Shown here: in pieces, positions 36,040-47,215 of the stretch
How positions within the stretch are numbered: position 1 is the first letter of the stretch
Layout of the letters: each line of letters begins with the position of its first letter
Source: Calonectria ilicicola
Lineage: Eukaryota; Ascomycota; Sordariomycetes; Hypocreales; Nectriaceae
NCBI GenBank assembly: GCA_020809705.1
Contig: CP085826.1
Span: 3,906,001 to 3,970,000 of the forward strand
Direction: 5' to 3'
DNA length: 64,000 bases
Translations under genes and position numbers: made by a program
The notes under the pieces: generated by a model
What the model was told of the DNA's origin: nothing
Databases searched by the model: none
Seen by the model: only the letters and a program-made list of their open reading frames with translations

Positions 36040-36843
36040 AAGTACCCGATACTTCCCTTGTACCTTGTACCATCCCTCGCCGTACATACTCACCCTTGTA
36101 ATCCCCACCCGCTCCTCGACCAAAGCCATTTCGCTCGCTGTCTTGACCAGCTAAACTCGACCTGCTCGCCTCTTCTGGGTCGCTCGCTCTCACTGTCATA
36201 CCTTAACGGAGGTAGTGGCGGCTCCCACTCCTTGCCAGTCCTAGTTCCAAGTGGCACCTGCTGTACGTACAGTAGCGGTCGACCCACCAGCCTCCTCAGC
36301 GCCGCCCATCCAGCTGCCATCATCTTCGTCTTCTGCCCGCACCCACATCCGCACCCACTCACGAACCACCACTCACAGTTGGTCAAACCCTCGTCGACCC
36401 TCTCTTTCTCACACCTCTTGCTTCCATTTTCCTTCCTCTCTTCGCATTCTTATCAGCTCTCTTGCTCTCGTTTTCATCGCATCCTGCTCCCGGGCGTAGC
36501 AATCAGACTTTCTCCCGCCTGTGTCGCTGCTTAGTGTCCTTTCCTGCAGCTTCCCGTTCCGTCGACACACATCGTCCACTCACAGACTGTCGCAAATGAG
36601 CCCCCGTCCCCAGCTCCTCTGAAATCTGCTCGTTCGATCTCCGCCTCGGGTCGCTTTTGAGTCCGTCACACGACACCTCTCCCGATCTGTGACCGCGCAT
36701 TCTTCGCCGCCTTTGAGATTTTTGCGCCTGGCGGTGTCGCACCGACTTGTGTGAATCCCTACCAATCAACCACTCTCGCTTCTCCTCCGCGGCGCTGCCC
36801 GCTCAGTTCCGGACCCGACTCTCGCTGCCGACTTGAGAACACC
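36040..36843 (+). promoter_or_regulatory. Pyrimidine-rich, almost ATG-free leader of the bHLH gene
   Basis: About 800 nt rich in CT, with long CTC/TTC tracts near 36390-36480, as in many fungal core promoters. I find only one ATG on the plus strand in this stretch, the one that opens the short upstream ORF at 36596. This suggests a long transcribed leader; the transcription start is not visible. Confidence 0.4.
36596..36622 (+). other. Upstream ORF, 8 codons (MSPRPQLL)
   Basis: ATG at 36596 in the context CGCAAATGA, ending at TGA 36620-36622, 221 nt before the main start. It is the only ATG in about 800 nt of leader, which makes it a candidate translational control element for the transcription factor. 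Confidence 0.4.
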
Positions 36844-38880
36844 ATGGGCTCGACAGCGTGGGACGGCCAGGACCAGGCCATGGCCGCCACTGGCGATGAC
36901 GATTTTGGCCAGTTTCTCGACATGACTGGCATGGCGAACCTCGGCGATGGCATGCACTTTGATTTTCAGTCTTTCCAGGATGGTTCCGCCCAGGCAATGA
37001 TGAACCAACCCCGCGATACTCCCGATACTATCATGGCCGACTCAGATAATCAGGGCCTCATGTCCGCGAACAACTCCATCCCCATCTCAACATCGGCCCC
37101 TCAGTCTAGCATTCCAGCGCACATGATGACACCAAACACCGATCCCATCTCTACTATCGATGCTCAAATTCAGTACCTTCAGCAGCAAAAGTTCCAACAG
37201 CAACAACGCCAATTACAAGAGCAACAGGTCGCCTTCTTCTCAAATCACAACCACTCAGTACCCCCTACCCCTCAGAGTCTTGAGATGCCCAATAGTGGCC
37301 AATTCTATTCCCAAGCCGAGCAAGTGTCACAGCCTGGCGTTTACGACAGAGGATATCACCAGCGGATGAAGGAGCAGCAAGATGTAAGACATGCCTACTT
37401 CTTGGCGCGCTACTCCCAAGTCGCCGAGGTAGTTGTCCATCAGGGTCTTTACTAATTGCAATATCTGTAGATGGCCTTCACCCCTCTCGTATCACCGGCG
37501 GTTACTCCGCTTGATCCCCACTTCAACATGGATAACTCATCCTTTGGAGTCCCTAATACTTACTTTAGCCCCCTCACATCTCCCGCACTCCACGCCCAAA
37601 CTGACGCCTCTGCCATATATGACCAAACTCATTCAAATAACTCGCCTATTGAGATGGAATTAGAAACGTCGGGCCCCATCGTCCAACCCATGGATCAGTC
37701 TAAAAAACCGAGAAAGAAGATGATGACCAAGCCCAGGACCAAGGCCAACATTCGAAGCTCGCCCATCGTGAAACCCCAAAGGAGGAAAACAGGACCCAGC
37801 CCTGCTATTGTTTCTCAAGTTCTCACAGAGGTTGAAGAGAATGGAACCTCTGCTCTTCTTCCCATGCCTGCCACCTCAACTGAGACATCAGCCGAGGAGA
37901 ATTCATCCGTGTCGCCAGAGACGCTGTCAGATATGCCGCCTCCGCCTGTTCCCGCACGAAGATCAACCAGTAAATCCCCCTATATTCATCCTCTACGGAG
38001 TGGTCAGCAGACGCCCTTGTCGGTTCCCGCAGACGCACAACCAGCTCCGGCTACCCCTGCCTCTTTAATGAAACTCCCCGCCTCCAAATCAAATAAATCA
38101 TCCAGCGCGAGCCATGACCCCGCCATGACGGATCATATCGAGTCGCTTGAGTTACCAGACCCCGTGTCTAATAAGCCTCTGGGCCCAACTATTTCACGCG
38201 CCCCCTTGCAGTCCACTCTCGAACCTGCAACCTCGAAGGGAAGCGGTTTCCAGCCTTTGCCGTCACCCGTCTTCCCCAAGCCCTCGGGTCCCGCCTCTGC
38301 CAGTGCAAGCCCCCAGCTGGGTCCTGGGTCCTCTGGTCCAGCAGCTCGGAAGACTCCCCAGCTCGCCCCCCGGTCCCGGGGTCGAACGGGATCAGTCCAG
38401 GTGTCTCCTGCTTTGCTCCCTAAGATTTCACCCAACATCAAGCCTCTCCTTCCAGGTACCCCTGGCATGACTTCAGCAGAAAACGCAGCCTCACAACTTC
38501 TCATGTCGAAATCTAACTATCAAAATATCCTGGAGGGCAATCAAGTGCCTGGTGTATCGTATCCCAGCGAGCTATCAACCAATCTCACATCCAAACGTAC
38601 TTCGCACAAGATTGCCGAGCAGGGACGAAGAAATCGAATCAACTCGGCCCTACAGGTCATGGCGGGACTTTTACCTGGCAGTGACAATAAAAGCGATGGC
38701 GACAGTGGCGACAAGAAAGACAACAAGCAAGCCAATGCACAAAACAGCAAAGCCAGCGTGGTTGAGAACGCGATTGTTCACATGAAGAGTCTTCAAAAGG
38801 AGAATACGGAGTTGAAACAAGAGTTGGAAGAGCTGAAGAAGCAACTAGCGGAACTAAGAACGGGAAAAACGGAAGACTGA
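36844..38880 (+). CDS. nuc-1: bHLH-leucine zipper transcription factor, NUC-1/PHO4-like
   Basis: Two exons, 36844..37383 and 37471..38880, encode 649 residues; the 87-nt intron has GTAAGA and TACTAATTGC...TGTAG and is phase 0. Residues 1-100 are acidic with DDDFGQFLDM, a likely activation region. A Gln-rich segment lies at ~105-127, and the middle is Pro/Ser-rich and disordered. The C-terminus carries the DNA-binding domain near 557: SHKIAEQGRRNRINSAL. The His-Glu-Arg pattern predicts binding to CACGTG. A charged loop insertion of about 20 residues separates helix 1 from helix 2 (KASVVENAIVHMKSLQ), which runs into a short zipper. Basic region and architecture fit Neurospora NUC-1 and yeast Pho4, activators of phosphate-starvation genes. 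This length is shorter than the NUC-1 I recall, so another SREBP- or INO-like bHLH remains possible. Confidence 0.75.
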
Positions 38881-39309
38881 GCGTCCTTGGCAAAACCACC
38901 CGAATATAGGGCCTTCATTATTGTCATTTTTGGGGAGAAATTACGACATGATCATTGGCATGAAGCTCATGTTGCGTGGAGGATTTAATACCGATTGGAT
39001 ATTTTTTTTTTGGGCTGGGATTGTTTGTTTATATTGCAATCTGGGAAGGAAGAAGCGGACCATTTCTTTGGCCTGATGTTGATGCGTCACGAAAGATGGA
39101 TTATCCTGCGCAAAAGTGTAGAATTTTTTTGGGACTTTGAGGTTTGGAGATGGATGATTCCCGGGGCAAGGATGGTGGGTTGGCGGTTTTGGAGCATTGC
39201 CATTGTTTAGGAAATATACCACACAGACGCAAGAGAGGATCACAATACAATACACAAAGAAGAGGAAGAAGACACCAAGAGGACCGTGCCTCAAACGGCG
39301 GACGTGAGC
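38881..39309. other. 3' regions of the convergent bHLH and PCC1 genes
   Basis: Non-coding, T-rich on the plus strand; no supported gene. Confidence 0.5.
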
Positions 39310-39764
39310 TTAATTTGGTTGCCCAGTTTCTTTTGATTGGCCTAGCACGTCGGTGTCCAGCTGCTCCATGACCTCCAAGACCAGCTTTAGACTGTCCATG
39401 AAGGAGTTTACTGCGACTCGCAACATGCGGTTGGTGGCGGCCTTGTATTCAACCCGTAGGAGGTGACCGCCGTCGTTGAGGTCGTCTTGTGCTGGGACAA
39501 CGCTAAAGTTTCGCGTGACGAGCTGAGAGAGTTCGGGATCGACCTGCAGGGCTTTGAGGGCAGTGGAGGCGAGCCTCTCGGTGGGAAGGGGGATATCGAG
39601 AGTTCTGTAAACACGGACAGACCAGCAACAGGTTAGCGACGAGGCGCAACGATTGGAAACAAGCCCGTCATCCCGTCGCCATGGGAGCGAAGCGGGGGAT
39701 GTCGAGCTGGAGGAGGGGTGACTTGCATGGCGCATGGGAATCGAGCATCGGTCGCGGCAGCCAT
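39310..39764 (-). CDS. PCC1: KEOPS complex subunit Pcc1
   Basis: Two exons, 39764..39727 and 39604..39310, give 110 residues. The joined sequence opens MAAATDARFPCAITLDIPLPTERLA in overlapping pieces and contains LRVEYKAATNRMLRVAVNSF, the hallmark of the Pcc1/LAGE3 family. The 122-nt intron starts with GC (AT|GCAAGT) and ends TTTACAG. Only this non-canonical donor restores FPCAITLDIP in frame; no nearby GT donor does. Pcc1 dimerises and joins Kae1, Bud32 and Cgi121 in the complex that makes N6-threonylcarbamoyl-adenosine on ANN-decoding tRNAs and affects telomeres in yeast. The length fits the family. An unspliced open frame runs far upstream but is lower quality and is rejected. Confidence 0.88.
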
Positions 39765-40287
39765 GGTCGCCTCGGGCTGGGTATCCCAGACTTTGGTTGG
39801 ACAGCAAAGCACGAGACGGGCGCAGGGCAGGGTAGGATGGGACGGAGGCGCAATAACAAACGGCGCGGGTGCTGCTGTCGCCTGGGGTTTCTGGGTCGCC
39901 TTTGCGGTTGCGTTTTCTTGCGTGAGACTTGTCAGTGGCGGGGTTGTCAAAAAAAGTAACGATAGGGCGATAAGCCGCCGTCTGTGTGTGTGTAGTGGGG
40001 ACTGAGGCTGCGACCAAGGTCCCTGAGAGGGAGACAAAAAAACATGGGCAGCACTTGCAGAAAGTAAACAAAGAACCCTGAAAATAAAGCCATAGGGGAA
40101 AAAACAAATTCATCTGAACGTAATAATAACTGCGCAATTTTATTTAATGTATTTATTTACAATACCATTGATTTTATTATGACTTTTAAGTGATTGGTGT
40201 CATAGCTCCGTCGCAGTTAGAACATAAATTTACGAGGTGTGTCATATATTTTGTCACTAGGGGGCCGCATAGTTTGGTCGTACAATC
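39765..40287. other. PCC1 promoter region
   Basis: No supported gene. It becomes AT-rich towards the foldback element. Confidence 0.4.
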
Positions 40288-40695
40288 CACCCCCTCGAAA
40301 TATTGTGCCCCTGTGACATCCTCAGCTTAAAGCTCAACCACCTGAAGATATCAGTTTGGTGGTAAAAATAAATAAATAAATAAATAAAACCAATAAGCTT
40401 TATATAATAATTATTTATTTATAATTTAGCTGAAAGATGGTGGAAAAGGTCGCCATTATCAAGTCGGTGTCGTTCATTTCAATCCAAGTAAGGAAATTCG
40501 AAAGTTCCATAGAAAGCCACCATCCTTCAGCTAAATTATAAATAAATAATTATTATATAAACAAGCAAATAAATGGTTTATATATAAAGTTTATTAGTAT
40601 TTATTTATTTTCTTTTTTTTACTACCAAACTAATATCTTCAGGTGGTTGAGTTTTAAGGCGAGGATGTCGCAGGGGAACAATCTTTCGAGGGGTG
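40288..40695. repeat. Foldback (long inverted repeat) element, about 410 bp
   Basis: The left arm (~40288-40442) and right arm (~40517-40695) are near-perfect reverse complements over most of their length. The outer pair is ACCCCCTCGAAATATTG, a GTGACATCCTC block and CTCAACCACCTGAAGATAT on the left, with the complements AATATCTTCAGGTGGTTGAG and CTTTCGAGGGGT on the right. The inner pair is TAATTATTTATTTATAATTT with AGCTGAAAGATGGTGG and its complement. A unique loop of about 75 bp separates them. Tandem AAAT units sit within the arms. No ORF is inside. This is the shape of a MITE or foldback transposon. It ends about 140 bp from the 3' end of the next gene. Confidence 0.8.
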
Positions 40696-40835
40696 TAGAA
40701 TCGCGTTGGGAGAGTTGTGTGGTTAAGATAAAGAAGACAAACAAATCGCAAGGCCAGAACGCCAGAACAACTTTGGACCACGCTCTCATCTTCCCTGAAC
40801 ATGCAACGAAGATTCTGCAGCTCGCCCTCAAGACT

Positions 40836-41696
40836 CTACTTAAGGAGACATTTGAAGACTGCAAGTTTCAAATAGTCATTCGAAACTGTTCCCCGGAAAG
40901 ATGCTGCGAAGGTCTCTGGATCAAATGAATGGGTAACTTGGGTGCTCATCCAAGGCAAAATCTTTTTGCAGTAATCCCGTGCCTTGTCTTCCGAGGAGAG
41001 TGCTTTCACGATGCCAGGTTGACAAAAAGAGACACTGGATTCACCTCCGTTGTCATTGGATGCCATGTGGGCTGCTGGTACCGCAGTAGAGCTTTCCTCA
41101 TCGGCTTGAAGTTGGGCATCAAGGAGCTCAAGGTAACTCTGCTCGGGGTCGGTATTGGCAGTGCCCTTGTGCTTTTTGGCCTTCTTTCTAAACGACTTTT
41201 CGTCGCGGCCGTCTCTCTTTCGCTTTATCGACATAGGAGTTCGCGTCGGGACCTTTAGAGCTATTTTCGAGAGACCCAAGTCAATCTTTTGGGAATGCTG
41301 AGGTATAATAGCACCTGGAACCACCCCGCCATCGTAGTCTGGGTTCCTAAGAACAAGAAACTTTTTCTTCATGTGTATGTCGTCGTCTCGTAAAGAAATG
41401 CGAAGTTTTTCAGCTCTATCGGTGCTGTTACGGAGTTCAGCTGCTCCACGGCGGTGGATACGAATGATGGCAGGGCTCATTGCAGCCGGCTCGGCCCATT
41501 CTTTGGGAAGGTGTTCTTCCGAAAAGTCCTTCATACCCAGAAGGGATGCAAAATATTGAGTCGGAGTGGGAAGCAAGTCAGGGTTCACGGTGCCATTATT
41601 TTGTTTCACATCCGTGAGGGCAGCTGCGCAATTGGTCTTGAAGTTGCGATACCAAGTAGACTTGGATTTGAAATAGTTGTCGTGAGTTTTTGCCAT
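40836..41696 (-). CDS. Lineage-specific hypothetical protein
   Basis: An open frame of 286 codons from MAKTHDNYFKSKSTWY; the frame stays open 32 codons upstream, but this Met begins the protein-like part. I recognise no family. The N-terminal 150 residues look folded (WYRNFKTNCAAAL, LPTPTQYFASLLGM, EWAEPAAMSPAII). The middle carries a bipartite basic stretch (KRKRDGRDEKSFRKKAKKHK) typical of a nuclear localisation signal, and the C-terminal 100 residues are acidic, then helical. A small upstream exon cannot be excluded. It is the last gene before the accessory block, and its stop lies about 140 bp from the foldback element. Confidence 0.55.
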   Translation of the reverse strand: MAKTHDNYFKSKSTWYRNFKTNCAAALTDVKQNNGTVNPDLLPTPTQYFASLLGMKDFSEEHLPKEWAEPAAMSPAIIRIHRRGAAELRNSTDRAEKLRISLRDDDIHMKKKFLVLRNPDYDGGVVPGAIIPQHSQKIDLGLSKIALKVPTRTPMSIKRKRDGRDEKSFRKKAKKHKGTANTDPEQSYLELLDAQLQADEESSTAVPAAHMASNDNGGESSVSFCQPGIVKALSSEDKARDYCKKILPWMSTQVTHSFDPETFAASFRGTVSNDYLKLAVFKCLLK

Positions 41697-44600
41697 CTGA
41701 AGAGAAAAATATAAGTCCACTGTAAAACTAGAGAGTGTTATTAAGGGGTTGAATTGCAATAACTGACTTTGATGAGTTCCGATTTTGCCCAATAAGATCT
41801 CCCGACAAATTTGAAGAGTGGAAAAAGGAGCCGCGGATATGACGCCCGGTTGTTATCAAGCGAGAAAGGAAACGAAAACCAAATAGTAAGTACTGGTAGA
41901 AGCTGTTGATGTCAAATGAATACACCTCCTTCCGGTGAATGTGCTGGCGTGGTTGTATGAGAAGAGGTTGGATAAAAAAAACCGGGCGGTGTTGAGTGCC
42001 GTTTTTAAGGTGAATTAGACAAGACGCTGTGATTCACTGAAGTTTGAGTAGCGGAACATTGCCCTCACTGAGTTGGCTTTGTGCAGAGGAATTAGGCATG
42101 TGCCAGAACTCGCGTGGGCGCAATTTACCCTCTCATGGTCAAGTTGATTTGTAAGTAGGACATTTTCGCACTTGGATTGTTTTAACTATAAAAATAGCTT
42201 GCAGTTTAAATGTATTTAAGTTGTCCGCTCTTCTTAGCTACCGTCCCGTTCATTAACTTGCCACTACGCATCTACATGCGGAAACAGGTCTTCTAGTTAT
42301 TTATACTATCCGCCATTCATGACTACTACTCTATTTATCACTTACTGCCAAACGCCTAAATGCGAAAACTGCTCTCCTAAATTAGGTTAGCCGGCTAGTT
42401 GCCTAAGGCCAACTCCGACGAAAAACTTGCAGCAAACAAAAACATGAACGCCACCTCACTTTACCTTCACCACACACATCATTCAAACGAATCCTACGAT
42501 GTTGTTTATTCTCCCTTGAAACCAAAAAACTGCTGAATCTCCTCCTCACGACTCGTAAAGAGCCTCAAAACAGACCGGCGACATGAGCAAGAAGAACTGC
42601 GTACCATGTGTCTTAGCGAACTCATCGTCGAAGACATCTTCCCGGGCTCCAAATCCTCTTCTCAACATTTTAAATACTTCGCCGTAGACCCATGGCACCA
42701 TGAGAACTTCACAGTGCGGACGGCGTTGAGGTCACACACTCTCCTAATGCTTCTCTCGACAGTTGAAACATCTCACAGCAGATTCATTTCGCTGTAAGAG
42801 AGAACCGCACAGTGCGGCAGGACTTGAGCCCGCTCTCCGTCGACACCAATCCTTCTCTCCTTTGTGGTTGATAAAGTACGTCGGAGCCTTTCTCTTGACA
42901 TCCCCTGAGAGCGCTGAGAAGACAGGTTTCATATTCCGAAGGAGTTCTGCGAAGTTCTACGCTGGTTTGGATGCTCCAAAGGAATGGCGATCGAGTTTTG
43001 AATACTATAGGATGGGTCTCGATGTAACGTCCAGGTGCAAGCCGAGAATAGCTGGACATTGGGGCTAGTTGGGGTGCAATACGGTATGGATTTGTCTAGA
43101 GGTATGTATGGCGGGAATATAACTCTAGAGACACGAGAAAAGCTTGGGCGGACACAGCAGGTTGGATATGGTGGATGCAGGGATATTTATCGCAATATCT
43201 AGAATAATGAAAAGACACGATTTACTGGAGTGATCTATTATGACTGGACACTTGCTGCACTTACCTGGCCCCACGCTATTGGAAGGAAAGCTCAGGGGAA
43301 AGCTTTAAAAAATAAGAGTCAATGCTTAGGACAACTCAGACCTCAACTAATTGGGCGCCAATAACCATTCCTTAGGGTGCCATTACTCTCTTTTTACTTA
43401 TACACAATAAGGTCAATACACCAAATAAGGCTTGCAGATACAAACCCAAAACAAGAAAGTTACCAAACGTTGTGATAATCTAGAAATGTCATCTCCGATA
43501 CCTTGATAGAAAATTCTAATAGAGCCTAGTATTAAAATGCGTTCCCCCAGCTCAAGCCATTCAATTCAACCCATCTTTTCACATCTTTCTCAACCTCAGC
43601 CGTCCCACCAAAAATGAGATCCTAATATCCGCGCAAGGTCCATTCATCCCCCCCCCCCAAAGTTGAAGGTGGTGAAGGATGTGCGTTGGGATTCACGGTT
43701 TTGGCAAGGGAAGCCATCTTAAGTACGACTATCTAAGTTTTCATGAGGGCAACCTTCTTGTAAGTTGATTGTATCTTGGTCGGGCGCATATGGCCGAACT
43801 TAGTTGTATCTGCCACCGTTGTGGCTTTGGAGCTCCCTCTGGTAGAGCTCACGATTTACCAAACTATTATCCTAAGGTGTGCGATACAGCTGCAACGCGG
43901 ATTTGTTGCAAGATAGCGATGCGGCTTGATTCATTGCCCGATAATGTCGTTCACGCGCTAAATTGAATTGGAGGCGTCATTGCGGGGAGAATAACTTATG
44001 ATTTCCGTCAATTGCGAATATTCACTTCAATCAATTGCGAGTCGCCGAGGGGGTGGCAACTGTAAGCTTACTGAGTCCAGCTACTCGTCCACTCCAACTG
44101 TACTCTGTTCAATAGACAAGGGTTGGTTTCGCAATTGATGTTTTTCTAGAGCCCCCGATGAATCTCCTTCCTCTAGGATCTGCTATTAGTGACGAGAACC
44201 TCTTGGTTTCTTCTGCGAGTGCCTTGCCTCTTCAGATTGTGATATCTCTTTCGGGTTTCAACCCGGGCGGTGTAGTCGCCGTCGCCGCCGCTGCTATCAC
44301 AGCAGGCACAACCTATGGGTTGTTCAACTCTAAAACTACAACCAGCTTCAAGCGACATATTCTCAGGGAAGAGGGCAATGACCGCGTTATGAAGATCATT
44401 TTGCATAGCGATTCGAGAATCAGCACCGAACACTCCCACCCCGCCACAAAACTTGTCGCTAGAATGCCACGAATCATTCTTTGAAGTTACGGAGAGGATA
44501 AAAAACAATGGAAACCTAGCCCTGAAGTAATTACAACTAGCACAAGCTATCCAACTCCCGCAACGCGCTTCAAGCCAATTCACGAACTGTTGGTATTGTG

Positions 44601-45539
44601 ATAGTAAAGTTGTCTTCCATTGGCACCGCAGCTTCTCCAGTCATCGTTGCAGGAATTTGTCCAGAAGTTTTGCAATAGATCCACCGTCTTCGAGGATGAA
44701 ACCGACGTAAGGGGAATCCGCTCACCGCTCGCTAACCACACTACTCTGGACTGTTTCGCAAATGTCTTCAGTTTTATCCCTAGTAATATCGACTTCCAAA
44801 ACCCACATCCCAGGGCATATAAATGGTGCGGGGTGGGCCATTTCCCCGATTGCAAATTAATTGTGTCGAATGTGGTAATCTCAGTGGTTTGGTAAAATCT
44901 CAGATATCGAGTTAAATGATACCTCAACTTCACGGAGGCGAAGCAGCCAACCGATGACTCCCAACACTCACACAATATTTATAATTCTCACGTACTGCTG
45001 TCTTCAGCGCCCTCCAAAGCCTGTCCCTAACTGTCTATTTGAAATGATTCGTTTCTCAGACAAGAGGCACGACATAGGTCCTGGTTATTCAGAAGAAAAC
45101 GGCAATGATGCGAGAAAGTCCCCTGCCCTTAAATACGTCAAGAATCTTTGTGTGTACCGACCGATGTTCATGAGTTGAATGATGAGTCTCGCTTTGTTGG
45201 CCGGGAGAACTAGCTGAAATTAAATCGATAGCAAAGCAGGTTGTTTGGAGAGGCAGAGCGATCTAAACCCTCCGTAAGCCCGTGGTGTGGATTATTGAGA
45301 GATGCAGGTTTGGCAATATAGTACTGGGAGGTGTTTTCCTCATTTAGTAAGAGGTGATGGTGGAGGTCGCAATTGATGACGGATTAGTTGGGATATTAGG
45401 GGGGCCAGTCGATTATCAAGGGCGATATTTTAGGGGACTCGCAAAATGTTTGTATTTGAGAGGATGCTTGGTACAAAGGGTGCCCAAATTGAACTTTGTT
45501 CTTTGAGATGGAAGGTGTCGCAAAATAATCGCAGTCTCG
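41697..45539. other. AT-rich accessory stretch without a supported gene
   Basis: Open frames are short and disagree between strands. The minus strand at 42546-42701 has a 51-codon frame (MVPWVYGEVFKMLRRGFG...) and, overlapping it in another frame, a C-terminus-like stretch ending SREEEIQQFFGFKGE. Both look protein-like, so one may be the remains of a gene. At 44158-44484 (+) and 44580-44975 (-) there are frames of about 110-130 codons with no recognisable domain. I cannot choose a functional gene among these. Confidence 0.4.
42546..42701 (-). pseudogene. Possible gene fragment
   Basis: A 51-codon frame from ATG 42701 to TGA 42546, reading MVPWVYGEVFKMLRRGFG onward. A second minus-strand frame over the same bases contains LEPGKMSSTMSSLRHMV and ends at about 42509 with EEEIQQFFGFKGE. 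The double signal suggests a decayed gene with a frameshift; neither frame is recognised. Confidence 0.2.
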
Positions 45540-45577
45540 TTGATCAAACCAAGTGTTCTTGATCAAATCAAGTATCC
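45540..45577. repeat. Two 19-bp tandem units
   Basis: TTGATCAAACCAAGTGTTC is followed directly by TTGATCAAATCAAGTATCC, with a weaker third unit after it. Each unit holds the palindrome TTGATCAA. The meaning is unknown; it may be a small minisatellite or paired binding sites. Confidence 0.5.
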
Positions 45578-46461
45578 TGATTAATTACTTGATGTCGATT
45601 CGATTGGAGTCGAATAAAAGAAGGTATTGATTATTATTCCTCATCCATCTTCCTGATCAAAGCTTTATTATGTCTCCATACGACTTAGACCATCGAAAGC
45701 ACTTACAATGTATATAAAACAACGAAATATGCCTGCGCTCATTTTGAATACTGAGATTTATGCTATTTACTAGCCAAAACTCTTATTATGACATTCGTCG
45801 TGGTGACTACCCAGTCATCGACATTTAAATAAGGAAGATCACATTCGCTCGCAATTGACATCGCGGGGATCAAAATTTAGAAAAACATTGACACTCGCAA
45901 TTTCTAACAATTTAGCTTCGTACCACCAATGGCCAATTACCTCTTCAAAGCCATGCAAGAACTAATTTTACCCTTGCATTTAATAGCATCCACTTATCTA
46001 GTGCCGGCTTTCATTCAGTGGTCTCTCCTCAACAGTGTATCACGCCACACTTGCAAGGACATCTCCACTCCCAGTTCAGAGGAGCGCAGACCTTAGGGCA
46101 AGTTCAGTGGCATGTAAAACATCACAAGCATTTACACAACTCCGTCTCTCTAACACACCCACAACTCCTGCAACTGGACATCGCCACTTCCTTCTGCAGC
46201 AACGCAAGCGCCTATTTGAGCCAGGAAATATTTATCCACTTCGCTTCGTGAGTTTCTCTCAAGGAAATATTTTTTTCCCCTCTTCCTGCTTGCAAATATC
46301 AAGTGGAATCGTCGCTTGAAGTTTATTCTCTTGGAGATCGCCAAGAGTTGAATGTTTCGCCTATTACCTCTCTACTCAAACGAGCATTAACTTTCATCGC
46401 CTATCGCACTGCCAACTTCGAACCCTCTGCTTATAACTATTAGCCTTTCCAATTCCAAGGT
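45578..46461. other. AT-rich stretch with a promoter-like end
   Basis: No supported gene. The last 400 bp are pyrimidine-rich in places and could be a promoter for the small gene candidate that follows. Confidence 0.35.
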
Positions 46462-46658
46462 ATGAATGCCCCAGCAGGTATCAAGATTACAATCTCTAAC
46501 GTCTATTAGATGTCACCCAGCAAGAAGCCCGACACGGAGAAGTCCCCGATGCCCAGCAGGAGGGCCCTTCTGAGGAGACCCCTGACGTTCAACTGGCCAA
46601 GAGCGGTGACTCCAGCGATAAATCTTTCGATACCCACAATATGAATGATCTCGAATAG
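46462..46658 (+). CDS. Candidate small acidic protein, exon structure uncertain
   Basis: From 46510 a frame reads DVTQQEARHGEVPDAQQEG onward to NMNDLE and TAG at 46656-46658, with strongly protein-like acidic composition. Two splice models fit. In one, ATG 46462 supplies MNAPA and a 32-nt intron (46478-46509) is removed, giving 54 residues; that intron is unusually short. In the other, the donor is GTATGA at 46460 with the same acceptor, a normal 50-nt intron with CTAAC, and the first exon lies upstream without a visible ATG in frame. I recognise no family. This is a candidate only. Confidence 0.3.
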
Positions 46659-47215
46659 GGGAATAGAATCCGAAAGTCGGGAAAATTAGGACGAAAAAAA
46701 AGCAAATGGCTACCAACAAAGGACCCTAGAATGTGTTGCTCGCAAACACGAAGCAAAGAAGAATCGTGTTTCTCAGCGGCGAAAAGATCGATAGAGTCAA
46801 AATTACTTAAAAAAATAAATAAATAAAAATAAATAAAAAGTAAGTCCAAAAAGGTTTTATTTTTTGACTTTATATTTATACTAAAAACTTTAGGTCCTTC
46901 TTTCATAGTCTACTTCTTCATGACGTTCCAAGATATCCAAATTGGGTGTCCCTTTTATTAATACCAAACAGCCAAAGGGAAACCAATAGTCTCAAGCGTC
47001 TACAAAATCGGGTGATCTGTTTGATTGGCGAGGCAGTTTTTACTACAATTCTCCATGCATACAGCCGACCAGACCTTAATAAACTATTGGTTATCTGGGA
47101 AGACTTTTGTGAAGATTATGATCCAAGAATTTGGCATGGTCTTTGTTCGCACGTTTGCATCTCTGAGGGTCTTCAAACCGGTGGCCTGAACAGTCAGATT
47201 CCACATGTACAAGAC
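46659..47215 (+). other. Possible upstream part of the repeat-protein gene
   Basis: AAAT repeats occur at about 46805-46845. From an acceptor-like TACTAAAAACTTTAG ending at 46893, a frame stays open without ATG into the repeat gene and reads protein-like (LKRLQNRVICLIGEAVF, LLVIWEDFCEDYDPRIWHGL). This may be an exon of the repeat gene whose first exon I cannot locate. Confidence 0.35.

Noticed and set aside
39310..40137. A 275-codon minus-strand frame covering PCC1
   Set aside because: Only the last third is protein-like. The spliced model with ATG 39764 gives the correct Pcc1 start and length.
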